A DNA stretch of 16,984 bases. Origin: Lachnospiraceae bacterium UBA3826. Its GTDB lineage: Bacteria; Bacillota; Clostridia; Lachnospirales; Lachnospiraceae. Positions 7,438 through 14,063 of this stretch are shown piece by piece. Numbering within the stretch: the first letter of the stretch is position 1; each line of letters opens with the position of its first letter. The stretch spans positions 1 to 16,984 of the forward strand of contig DGII01000146.1 of NCBI GenBank assembly GCA_002393095.1. Reading direction: 5' to 3'. Below the pieces are notes generated by a model. It was given only the letters and a program-made list of their open reading frames with translations, made no database searches and was not told the origin of the DNA. The position numbers and the translations under genes are program-made.

Positions 7438-7515
7438 ATAGTAGCTGTGAAATACGAACCTGTGATCTGCGGTTATCGTATTATCATGTGTGATCAATTA
7501 TTAGGAGGTTACGGC

Positions 7516-7986
7516 TTGAATACAGGATGGATCGTTACGATTGTGATACTGGCTGTACTTATAGTATTGGCAGTCGTATTATATTTCTTAGGTAAGAAGG
7601 CGCAGAAGCGTCAGGCCGAACAGAGAGAACAGATGGATGCTGTCAAGCAGACGGTGTCTATGCTGATCATTGACAAAAAGAAGATGAGGCTTAAGGATTC
7701 GGGGCTGCCGCAGGCAGTGTTAGATCAGACTCCCAAGGCAATGAGGCTTTCCAAGCTTCCCATAGTTAAGGCCAAGGTGGGGCCTCAGGTGATGTCCCTT
7801 GTGTGTGATGCTTCGATCTATGACATTATCCCTGTCAAGAAGGAGGTCAAGGCAACCGTAAGCGGTATATACATAACCGGAGTTAAGGGATTACACGGGA
7901 AGCAGAGTTTAGAGCCTGTTAAGAAGAGTAAGTTCAAAAAGCTTATTGAACAGGCACAGGAAAAGGCCGGTGCCAAGCCGCTTTGA
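7516..7986 (+). CDS. Small membrane-anchored protein of unknown function
   Basis: A 156-residue protein I cannot assign to a named family. Seen: one N-terminal transmembrane helix (residues ~4-26, WIVTIVILAVLIVLAVVLYF), followed by a Lys/Gln-rich stretch (GKKAQKRQAEQREQ) that by the positive-inside rule puts the rest in the cytoplasm. A compact C-terminal part contains MLIIDKKKMRLKDSGLP, LPIVKAKVGPQVMSLVCD and VKATVSGIYITGVKG. Start choice: TTG 7516 has AGGAGG at 7503-7508. The in-frame GTG at 7447 is at the predicted transcription start and would add 23 residues before the helix, which is unlikely. Its TGA stop directly touches the stop of the convergent DUF1934 gene. Confidence 0.8.
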   Translation: MNTGWIVTIVILAVLIVLAVVLYFLGKKAQKRQAEQREQMDAVKQTVSMLIIDKKKMRLKDSGLPQAVLDQTPKAMRLSKLPIVKAKVGPQVMSLVCDASIYDIIPVKKEVKATVSGIYITGVKGLHGKQSLEPVKKSKFKKLIEQAQEKAGAKPL

Positions 7987-7993
7987 TCAAAGC
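7980..7993. repeat. 14-bp palindrome formed by two abutting stop codons
   Basis: GCTTTGATCAAAGC is a perfect palindrome whose centre TGA|TCA is the stop codon of the plus-strand gene (7984-7986) and of the minus-strand gene (7987-7989). There is no spacer between the convergent coding regions and no T-tract, so any terminator must lie within the opposite gene. Confidence 0.8.
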
Positions 7994-8424
7994 TCCATAT
8001 CATCCACAGGTCTTGCTTCGATTGAGATATTGCAGTCGGCCATGAATTCGTAGTTGATATCCAGTGAATAGTTGACATTTAGCTTAAGCTCGTCGTTATC
8101 ATCCGAAAGGCTTACATTGTGCGTATCCAGTCCTACTATCACGCTTCCGAAGGGAGTGGAATAGTTCGTCATGTTCTTAGAGGCTTCTTCGAACAGCATT
8201 GTTGCTGCGAAGGGGCCTTTTTTGATGACACTGAGAGATGTCTCGTTGAACTTAAGGAGGTTGCGGATGACCTGATCCGAGCCCTCCATTGGCTCGTCAT
8301 AGACAAGATAATGCATACCGCCCCTCTTATAATACTGGCCGGCCTGAATCACCTCCACATTATCCGAATTATTGCTTACATCAAAGTGAAGACCCTTGAT
8401 AGATATAAGTACATCCTTATTCAT
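7987..8424 (-). CDS. DUF1934 (YwiB-type) beta-barrel protein
   Basis: A 145-residue protein with the layout of DUF1934: an N-terminal strand VLISIKGLHFD, GQYYKRGGMHYLVYDEPMEG, a central SLSVIKKGPFAATMLFEEA, the conserved NYSTPFGSVIVGLDT, and a C-terminal YSLDINYEFMADCNISIEAR. Family knowledge: DUF1934/YwiB members are small lipocalin-like beta barrels of unknown function, widespread in Firmicutes. No signal peptide. Its ATG overlaps the stop of the GntR gene (ATGA at 8424-8421), so it is the third, translationally coupled gene of the ispE operon. Confidence 0.85.
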   Translation of the reverse strand: MNKDVLISIKGLHFDVSNNSDNVEVIQAGQYYKRGGMHYLVYDEPMEGSDQVIRNLLKFNETSLSVIKKGPFAATMLFEEASKNMTNYSTPFGSVIVGLDTHNVSLSDDNDELKLNVNYSLDINYEFMADCNISIEARPVDDMEL

Positions 8425-9104
8425 TGCTTTCTTGTTAAATCCTTTTCTTCTCGTCTTATGGTCCGCAGGATCGAATTCTCCTGATTCTTGATATGTACGT
8501 GTATCGCGCGTTCCGCAAGCTGCGAATCTCTCATGGCGATGGCATCGGTTATCATCCTGTGCTCGGTTATCAGAGACTGCCAGCCGGAATCATCCTTGAT
8601 GTATTCGAATCTGTATCGGTACATCTGTTCGGCGAGGTTATTGACCATCTGTATGAGACGGCTGTTACGGCTTGCTTTAAATATTATATCATGGAATGCA
8701 ACATCTGCAGAAGTGATACTTCGTATATCGGCGCTTGACACAGCGTCCTCAAAATCAGCGCAGGCACTCCGAAGCAGAGATATCTCTTCATCTGTTATCC
8801 TTTCGCAAGCAAGCTTGACTGCGAGCTCATCCAGAGCAAGACGTACCTCAAGTACATCCGACATACTTTTCTCGGTGATGTGTGCCACCTGAGCTCCGCG
8901 TCTGGGCACCATTATAACAAGTCCTTCAAGCTCAAGCTGCCTTATAGCCTCCCTGATGGGAGTCCTTGAGACTCCAAGCTTCTCGGCAAGATGTATCTCC
9001 ATAAGTCTCTCGCCGGGTTTAAGTTCGCCTGTGAGTATAGCCTGTCTGAGTGTCTTGAACACGACATCTCTTAAAGGCAGTAAAGCATCAATATTAGGCT
9101 CCAT
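8421..9104 (-). CDS. GntR-family transcriptional regulator, FCD (FadR-like) subfamily
   Basis: DNA-binding regulator of 227 residues. Seen: a winged helix-turn-helix at ~10-75 with the GntR signature (GELKPGERL, LAEKLGVSRTPIREAIRQLE, GLVIMVPRRGAQV). An all-helical FCD effector domain at ~80-215 keeps the expected metal/ligand residues Asp134 and His138 (SADVAFHDI), His182 (TEHRMI) and His204. Start choice: ATG 9104 has AAGGAG about nine bases upstream and overlaps the ispE end by 11 nt. The longer in-frame start at 9170 would add 22 residues inside ispE. Inference: it represses its own operon by binding the TTGTATACA repeats at 10026-10066. The ligand is unknown; FCD proteins usually sense small carboxylic acids or similar metabolites. 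Confidence 0.92.
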   Translation of the reverse strand: MEPNIDALLPLRDVVFKTLRQAILTGELKPGERLMEIHLAEKLGVSRTPIREAIRQLELEGLVIMVPRRGAQVAHITEKSMSDVLEVRLALDELAVKLACERITDEEISLLRSACADFEDAVSSADIRSITSADVAFHDIIFKASRNSRLIQMVNNLAEQMYRYRFEYIKDDSGWQSLITEHRMITDAIAMRDSQLAERAIHVHIKNQENSILRTIRREEKDLTRKQ

Positions 9105-9990
9105 TGACAATAACTCCTTCCCTTGCAGGATGACATATACAGATAGTGTCATATCCGACGGCACCGGCATCTTTAAATCCGGCTTCTATAGCCCTTACAG
9201 CGTTCTCTGCCACAGATGCATCATCAAAAAGTCCGTATACGGTAGGTCCGCTTCCGCTCATAAGACTTCCCAAAGCACCGGCTTCGATAAGTGCTTTTTT
9301 ATATGAATCGATTGCAGGGTAGCCAACGACCGTGACGGTCTCCAATATGTTGCCGACTAAAGAGCATACCCCGTGAAGATCACCTTTCCTAATAAGCTCT
9401 GCCATGCCAGCCACATCAGGGTGTATGGTATCCCCGTTGAGTATGAGATTGTCATACACATATTTGGTAGATACATCAAAGACAGGCTTAATGAGTACTA
9501 TATGACAATCGGGCAGAGGAGTGATGGCCGATAGCTTCTCGCCTATACCTTCGGCCAGACATGTACCGCCTTGTATACAAAACGGGATGTCGGCTCCGAG
9601 AGTTGCACCAAGCCTCTTAAGCTCCTCGATATCCAGACCATAGCCGAATAACCGGTTGATACCTACTAAGGCTGCTGCGGCATCGGCACTTCCGCCTGCC
9701 AGTCCTGCCGCCATCGGGATGTTCTTATGAAGCGTGATATCTACTCCGTCATGTGAGCCGGTATATTCAATCAGCTTTGATGCCGCCCGTATGATCAGGT
9801 TGGAAGAATCACAGGGAAGCTCTGTCTTATCGCAGCTTAGAGTAATGCAGCCACTATCATTTTTCTCCATATTAAGTACATCATGCAGGTCGATGGACTG
9901 CATGATCATACTGACTTCATGATATCCGTTGGGAAGGGTTCCCAGAACATCCAGAGACAGGTTTATCTTCGCATTGGCAAGAATTTGCAT
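9094..9990 (-). CDS. ispE: 4-diphosphocytidyl-2-C-methyl-D-erythritol kinase
   Basis: GHMP-family kinase of the MEP pathway; it phosphorylates CDP-methylerythritol with ATP on the way to isoprenoid precursors. Seen over 298 residues: motif 1 NAKINLSLDVLG (Lys8), the glycine-rich ATP loop PMAAGLAGGSADAAAAL at 92-108, catalytic Asp134 in LGADIPFCIQGG, and motif 3 LMSGSGPTVYGLF at 243-255. Length is standard. ATG 9990 has AAGGA seven bases upstream. It is the first gene of an overlapping operon with the GntR and DUF1934 genes, read from the promoter at 10075-10103 across a GntR-type operator. Confidence 0.96.
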   Translation of the reverse strand: MQILANAKINLSLDVLGTLPNGYHEVSMIMQSIDLHDVLNMEKNDSGCITLSCDKTELPCDSSNLIIRAASKLIEYTGSHDGVDITLHKNIPMAAGLAGGSADAAAALVGINRLFGYGLDIEELKRLGATLGADIPFCIQGGTCLAEGIGEKLSAITPLPDCHIVLIKPVFDVSTKYVYDNLILNGDTIHPDVAGMAELIRKGDLHGVCSLVGNILETVTVVGYPAIDSYKKALIEAGALGSLMSGSGPTVYGLFDDASVAENAVRAIEAGFKDAGAVGYDTICICHPAREGVIVNGA

Positions 9991-10025
9991 AAAATATCCT
10001 TTTCCTGTAAATCACATCTTACATC

Positions 10026-10066
10026 GGAATTGTATACAGTGCATACTGTATACAATATACAATTCC
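10026..10066. promoter_or_regulatory. GntR-type operator, nested inverted repeats upstream of ispE
   Basis: TTGTATACAGT (10030-10040) and ACTGTATACAA (10045-10055) form an 11-bp inverted repeat with loop GCAT. An outer pair, GGAATTGTATA (10026-10036) and TATACAATTCC (10056-10066), is also exact. Each half contains TGTATACA, which fits the general GntR operator pattern (yGTMKACr). On the minus strand it lies just after the predicted ispE transcription start, a position suited to repression. Confidence 0.75.
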
Positions 10067-10074
10067 ATGATTAG

Positions 10075-10103
10075 ATTATAAATAATCCGGAACATGCGTG
10101 CAA
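10075..10103 (-). promoter_or_regulatory. Sigma-A promoter of the ispE operon
   Basis: On the minus strand, TTGCAC (10103-10098), a 17-nt spacer and a perfect TATAAT (10080-10075). The predicted start is near 10068, immediately before the operator at 10066-10026, leaving a leader of about 77 nt to ispE. Confidence 0.8.
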
Positions 10104-10122
10104 TAAGAATAAAAAATATTTA

Positions 10123-10150
10123 TTGATATAATTATAGGAAATAATACAAT
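10123..10150 (+). promoter_or_regulatory. Sigma-A-like promoter candidate for the FKBP lipoprotein gene
   Basis: TTGATA at 10123-10128 and TACAAT at 10145-10150 with a 16-nt spacer, directed at the gene starting at 10256. It shares the divergent region with the ispE promoter. A second candidate lies closer, at 10177-10185. Confidence 0.5.
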
Positions 10151-10176
10151 TAAGTCTTTAAGAATAGGCTTATATA

Positions 10177-10185
10177 TGTTAAAAT
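10177..10185 (+). promoter_or_regulatory. Extended -10 promoter candidate (TGTTAAAAT) for the FKBP lipoprotein gene
   Basis: TG-T-TAAAAT is an extended -10 element. The matching -35 region (TTTAAG at 10157-10162) is weak, as is common for extended -10 promoters. The start would be near 10192, about 64 nt before the GTG start at 10256. Confidence 0.45.
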
Positions 10186-10255
10186 CACACAAGATGTAGT
10201 TACTATGGAATCAGACTGCACAAGTATTAGATTTGGCCATAAGAGGAGAGAATTT

Positions 10256-11362
10256 GTGAAGAAAATGAATGAACAATTACGGAAAAAAATGCCGTTAATG
10301 ATAGCGGCAGCCCTTTCGGCGGTTACTCTCGCCGGATGCGGGTATGATGACAGCAGTAAGGATCTGACCAAGATAAATGTCGATAAGTATGTGACATCCA
10401 TAGGAGATTATAATAATCTTGCGATCACTACATCAAGTCGTAATGTTATTACGGAGAGCGATGTACAGGGATATATAGATTATGTGCTCGAAGGACAGTC
10501 AGAGCTTGTTAAGTCTAATAAGACTACGGTGGAGACAGGTGACGTGGTCAATATCGACTATCAGGGCTTAAAGGACGGAGTTGCCTTCGATGGCGGAACT
10601 GATGAGGGCTATGATCTGACAATTGGTTCGGGAACCTTCATTGAAGGCTTTGAAGACGGACTTATCGGCCATCAGGTCGGCGAAGAAGTGTCACTTGACC
10701 TTACATTCCCCGAAAATTACGGAGCGGCCGAGCTTGCAGGTAAAGCAGTGGTATTCAAGGTTAAGATCAATTACATAAGCGAGCATAAAAAGCCTGAGCT
10801 TAATGACGAGACGGTTATGGGCTACGGAATAGAAAATGTATCCAACGTGGAAGAATACAGAAATTTTGTCAATGATAGCCTGCAGGAATCTGCTGACAAT
10901 GACTATCTGTCCATGAAGAGGGATGCACTGCAGCAGGCACTTGTTGATACTTGTACCTTCGCTGATGTGGAGAACCTTGGTCTGTATGATTATTATGTGG
11001 AGCAGATCAAGAAGCAGACTCAGACAATGGCCGATAATTACGGAGTCAGTGTGGATGATGTCATAAGCGGCATGTACGGGATGGACAATGCCCAGTACGA
11101 AGAATCCGTAGGAGAGCAGGCCAAGCTGCTTGTGCAGGGAGCTCTTGCCTGCGCCAAGGTAGCCAAGGATCAGAAGATCAAGCTTACGGATGAAGAATTC
11201 AACGCCCAGCTTAAGACGGACGCCGAGGCTTACGGATATGAGTCGGCCGAGGCTTTCAAGGCTGCGATAGATGCGGATGATTACAGGAACTTCATCCTCC
11301 AGAAGAAAGTGGTGGACAAGCTTCTAGAGACCGCAACGGTTACTGAGACTGAAGAGAATTAG
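10256..11362 (+). CDS. FKBP-type peptidyl-prolyl isomerase lipoprotein, trigger-factor-like
   Basis: Probable extracytoplasmic folding factor tethered to the membrane. Seen over 368 residues: a lysine/arginine-rich n-region, a hydrophobic stretch and lipobox LAGC (Cys28). An FKBP domain at ~90-176 includes GDVVNIDYQGLKDGVAFDGG, IGSGTFIEGFEDGLIGHQVG and FPENYGAAELAGKAVVFKV. A long helical C-terminal part at ~180-360 resembles the trigger factor/SurA chaperone domain. The ribosome-binding N-domain of true trigger factor is missing and replaced by the lipid anchor. Start choice: GTG 10256 has AGAGGAG seven bases upstream; an in-frame ATG at 10205 adds 17 residues unlike a signal n-region and lacks a site. 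asnS follows after 9 nt, with its ribosome site overlapping this stop. Confidence 0.88.
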   Translation: MKKMNEQLRKKMPLMIAAALSAVTLAGCGYDDSSKDLTKINVDKYVTSIGDYNNLAITTSSRNVITESDVQGYIDYVLEGQSELVKSNKTTVETGDVVNIDYQGLKDGVAFDGGTDEGYDLTIGSGTFIEGFEDGLIGHQVGEEVSLDLTFPENYGAAELAGKAVVFKVKINYISEHKKPELNDETVMGYGIENVSNVEEYRNFVNDSLQESADNDYLSMKRDALQQALVDTCTFADVENLGLYDYYVEQIKKQTQTMADNYGVSVDDVISGMYGMDNAQYEESVGEQAKLLVQGALACAKVAKDQKIKLTDEEFNAQLKTDAEAYGYESAEAFKAAIDADDYRNFILQKKVVDKLLETATVTETEEN

Positions 11363-11371
11363 GAGGACACT

Positions 11372-12763
11372 ATGGACTTGGTAAACATAAGGGATTTGTA
11401 CAGGGACAAGGAAAAATTCACAGATAAGGAGATAAGCATAGGCGGATGGCTTCGAGGCAACAGAGATTCCAAGACATTCGGATTCTTGGTCGTTAATGAC
11501 GGTACCTTCTTCGAGACATTGCAGGTGGTGTATTCCGATGCGCTTCCCAATTTCGATGCCATAACCAAGCTTAATGTAGGTGCTGCCATTACGGCAAGGG
11601 GTACTATAGTTGCGACACCCGATGCCAAGCAGCCTTTTGAGATGCAGGCTAAAGAGGTGGTGATAGAGGGCGAATCAACTGCGGACTATCCGTTACAGAA
11701 AAAGCGCCATACCTTCGAATACCTAAGGACCATAACTCACTTAAGGGCCAGAACGAACACCTTCGAAGCAGTATTCAGAGTCCGCTCCGTAGCGGCCTAT
11801 GCGATCCATAAGTTCTTCCAGGAGAGGGATTTCGTATATGTACACACACCCATTATTACAGGAAGTGACTGCGAGGGTGCGGGTGAGATGTTCCAGGTGA
11901 CGACCATGGACCTTAACGATATACCGAAGACTGAGGACGGATCGGTAGACTACTCGAAGGATTTCTACGGCAAACAGACCAATCTTACCGTGAGCGGACA
12001 GCTCAATGTTGAGACCTATGCATTCGCCTTCAAGAATGTGTATACCTTCGGCCCCACATTCCGCGCCGAGAATTCCAATACCACAAGACATGCGGCGGAA
12101 TTCTGGATGATAGAGCCTGAGATATGTTTTGCAGACCTTAAGGACGATATGATATTAGCCGAGAGCATGCTTAAGTATGTCATTAACTATGTGCTTGAGC
12201 ATTGCCCGGAGGAGATGAACTTCTTTAATAATTTCGTGGACAAGGGGCTTATCGAGAGGCTTAAGCATGTGGCGACATCAGAGTTCGGTCATGTGACATA
12301 CACGGATGCCATTAAGATACTTGAGAAGCATAATGATGAATTTGATTACAAGGTATACTGGGGCTGTGATTTGCAGACCGAGCATGAGAGATACCTGACA
12401 GAGAAGGAATTCGGTCGTCCTGTCTTCGTGACGGATTATCCTAAGGAGATCAAGGCATTCTATATGAAGCTTAATGAAGACGGTAAGACCGTGGCAGCCT
12501 GTGACTGTCTCGTGCCCGGTATCGGCGAGATCATAGGCGGCTCACAGAGAGAGGATGATTATGACCTTCTGCTTAAGCGCATGGAGGAGTGCGGACTTAA
12601 GAAAGAGGATTACGACTTCTATCTGGATCTTCGTAAGTACGGTTCCGTAAGACATGCGGGCTTCGGACTCGGATTCGAGAGATGCATTATGTACTTAACC
12701 GGAATGGGCAATATCCGTGATGTTGTGCCCTTCCCCAGAACTGTAGGTAACTGCGATCTGTAA
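11372..12763 (+). CDS. asnS: Asparaginyl-tRNA synthetase
   Basis: Class IIb aminoacyl-tRNA synthetase charging tRNA-Asn. Seen over 463 residues: an N-terminal OB-fold anticodon-binding domain (~1-105, ISIGGWLRGNRDSKTFGFLVV), motif 1 around FFQERDFVYVHTPIIT, motif 2 FRAENSNTTRHAAEFWMIEPE at 230-250, and motif 3 HAGFGLGFERCIMYLTGM at 428-445. The C-terminus VVPFPRTVGNCDL is typical of AsnRS and separates it from AspRS. ATG 11372 has AGGAGGA just upstream. A small hairpin follows the stop, then the NlpC/P60 gene, so read-through into the downstream cluster is likely. Confidence 0.97.
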   Translation: MDLVNIRDLYRDKEKFTDKEISIGGWLRGNRDSKTFGFLVVNDGTFFETLQVVYSDALPNFDAITKLNVGAAITARGTIVATPDAKQPFEMQAKEVVIEGESTADYPLQKKRHTFEYLRTITHLRARTNTFEAVFRVRSVAAYAIHKFFQERDFVYVHTPIITGSDCEGAGEMFQVTTMDLNDIPKTEDGSVDYSKDFYGKQTNLTVSGQLNVETYAFAFKNVYTFGPTFRAENSNTTRHAAEFWMIEPEICFADLKDDMILAESMLKYVINYVLEHCPEEMNFFNNFVDKGLIERLKHVATSEFGHVTYTDAIKILEKHNDEFDYKVYWGCDLQTEHERYLTEKEFGRPVFVTDYPKEIKAFYMKLNEDGKTVAACDCLVPGIGEIIGGSQREDDYDLLLKRMEECGLKKEDYDFYLDLRKYGSVRHAGFGLGFERCIMYLTGMGNIRDVVPFPRTVGNCDL

Positions 12764-12788
12764 TATCTCCATGATCGGCCGGAGATAT
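12763..12788 (+). other. Inverted repeat between asnS and the NlpC/P60 gene
   Basis: ATATCTCC (12763-12770) and GGAGATAT (12781-12788) form an 8-bp stem with a 10-nt loop. The loop base run ATGATC can instead pair with GATCAT further on (12791-12796), so two folds exclude each other. No T-tract follows, so it is not a classical terminator. It may be a processing or weak attenuation site, or chance. Confidence 0.35.
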
Positions 12789-12811
12789 ATGATCATATGG
12801 ATTGACGGAAT

Positions 12812-14053
12812 ATGAGAGACGGTCATTTTGCCCTGAGGAGGGTTCTTGGGGTGACATTAAGCTTAATACTGACTCTGTCCATCCCCATGTCAGCGCATGG
12901 GGCTACTATCGCAGAGCTTAAGCAGCAGCAGAAGGAGACACAGAAGCAGCTTGATGCGACCAACAGCAATATCAGTTCCCTGACCGAGCAGAGAAAGGGA
13001 ATAACAGAAGAGATAGAGGAGATCGATGATGAGATAGTCGAGGTGCTTGCTTCCGTCAGCCTGCTTGAAGATGAGGTCGAGGATATCAAGTCCAAGATAA
13101 GTGAGAAGGAAGACGAGATCAAGGTCAAGACCGCAGAGCTTGAAGAGGCCGAAGCCACGGAGACGGCACAGTATGAGGCCATGAAGACCCGTATAAGGTT
13201 CATGTACGAGAAGGGTGATTATACATATGTGCAGCTTCTTATTGAGGCCAAGAGCCCTGCAGATCTGGTGAATAAGACAGAATACTTCGAGAAGCTCTAC
13301 GAATATGACCGCAAGATGTTAATAGCCTATCAGGAGGCCAAGCAGGCTGTTGCTGATGCCAAGGCAGCGCTTGAGGCGGAACAGGCAGAGCTTAAGGAGC
13401 AGCAGGAGGAACTGGAGGTCAATCTCTTAGAGCTTGAAGCCGAGAAGGCAGAGCTTGACAGTCTGATGGAGGAGAAGAAGGCGGAAGCTGCCAATTTCGA
13501 TACGGCGATAAGCAAGGCCAAGCAGGAGGCAGCCGCATATAAGGCCAAGATCAAGCAGCAGAATAATGAGATCAAGAAGCTTGAGGCAGAAGAGGCTGCA
13601 AGGAAAGCGGCGGAGCAGGCAGCGGCGTCAGGTACGTCGGGCAGCAAGAAAAGCGGTAGTGCCTATAATGTGGATTCCGCTTCGGTGATAAGCAGTTCAA
13701 GCGGCAGTGCATCGGGAAAAGAGATCGCCTCCTATGCGTGCAAATTCGTGGGTAATCCCTATGTCTACGGCGGTACATCCTTAACTAACGGCTGTGACTG
13801 TTCGGGCTTCACCTATTCCGTATATAAGGCATGCGGCTACAGTATACCAAGAGCGGGAACTGCACAGAGAAGTGCAGGAAGAGGAGTGTCCTATGCAGAG
13901 GCACAGCCCGGAGATATCATATGCTATCCGGGGCATGTGGCCATATATATAGGCAACGGGCAGATAGTACACGCAAGCACACCGAGTACCGGCATCAAGT
14001 ACGGATCGGCTACTTATAAGGAAATGATCACAATACGAAGGATCGTGGATTAG
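12812..14053 (+). CDS. Secreted coiled-coil NlpC/P60 peptidoglycan endopeptidase (PcsB/CwlO-like)
   Basis: Cell-wall hydrolase expected to cut peptide stems of peptidoglycan during growth or division. Seen over 413 residues: a signal peptide (charged MRDGHFALRR, hydrophobic core, SAHG-A near 30), a Glu/Lys-rich coiled coil at ~33-265, and a Ser/Gly linker at ~272-302. The C-terminal NlpC/P60 domain has Cys330 in CDCSGF, His375 in PGHVAIYIG and His387 in IVHAS. Family knowledge: this architecture is shared with PcsB/CwlO proteins, which FtsEX regulates through the coiled coil. Start choice: ATG 12812 keeps the arginine-rich n-region although its ribosome site is weak. GTG 12851 has a strong GAGGAGGG but would lose all positive charge. 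guaA follows after 10 nt. Confidence 0.9.
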   Translation: MRDGHFALRRVLGVTLSLILTLSIPMSAHGATIAELKQQQKETQKQLDATNSNISSLTEQRKGITEEIEEIDDEIVEVLASVSLLEDEVEDIKSKISEKEDEIKVKTAELEEAEATETAQYEAMKTRIRFMYEKGDYTYVQLLIEAKSPADLVNKTEYFEKLYEYDRKMLIAYQEAKQAVADAKAALEAEQAELKEQQEELEVNLLELEAEKAELDSLMEEKKAEAANFDTAISKAKQEAAAYKAKIKQQNNEIKKLEAEEAARKAAEQAAASGTSGSKKSGSAYNVDSASVISSSSGSASGKEIASYACKFVGNPYVYGGTSLTNGCDCSGFTYSVYKACGYSIPRAGTAQRSAGRGVSYAEAQPGDIICYPGHVAIYIGNGQIVHASTPSTGIKYGSATYKEMITIRRIVD

Positions 14054-14063
14054 AGGAGAGATT

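Noticed and set aside
10205..10255. ATG 10205 as the start of the FKBP lipoprotein
   Set aside because: It has no ribosome site and would put an unusual acidic/polar stretch before the signal peptide. GTG 10256 has AGAGGAG at the right distance.
12823..13647. Long antisense frames over the coiled-coil region, rich in Ser/Ala/Leu
   Set aside because: They are shadows of the Glu/Lys-rich coiled-coil codons on the plus strand, with no ribosome site or family motifs.
12851..14053. GTG 12851 as the start of the NlpC/P60 protein because of the strong GAGGAGGG upstream
   Set aside because: It would remove the arginine-rich n-region and leave an uncharged signal peptide. The GGAGGG is explained as Arg-Arg-Val codons.
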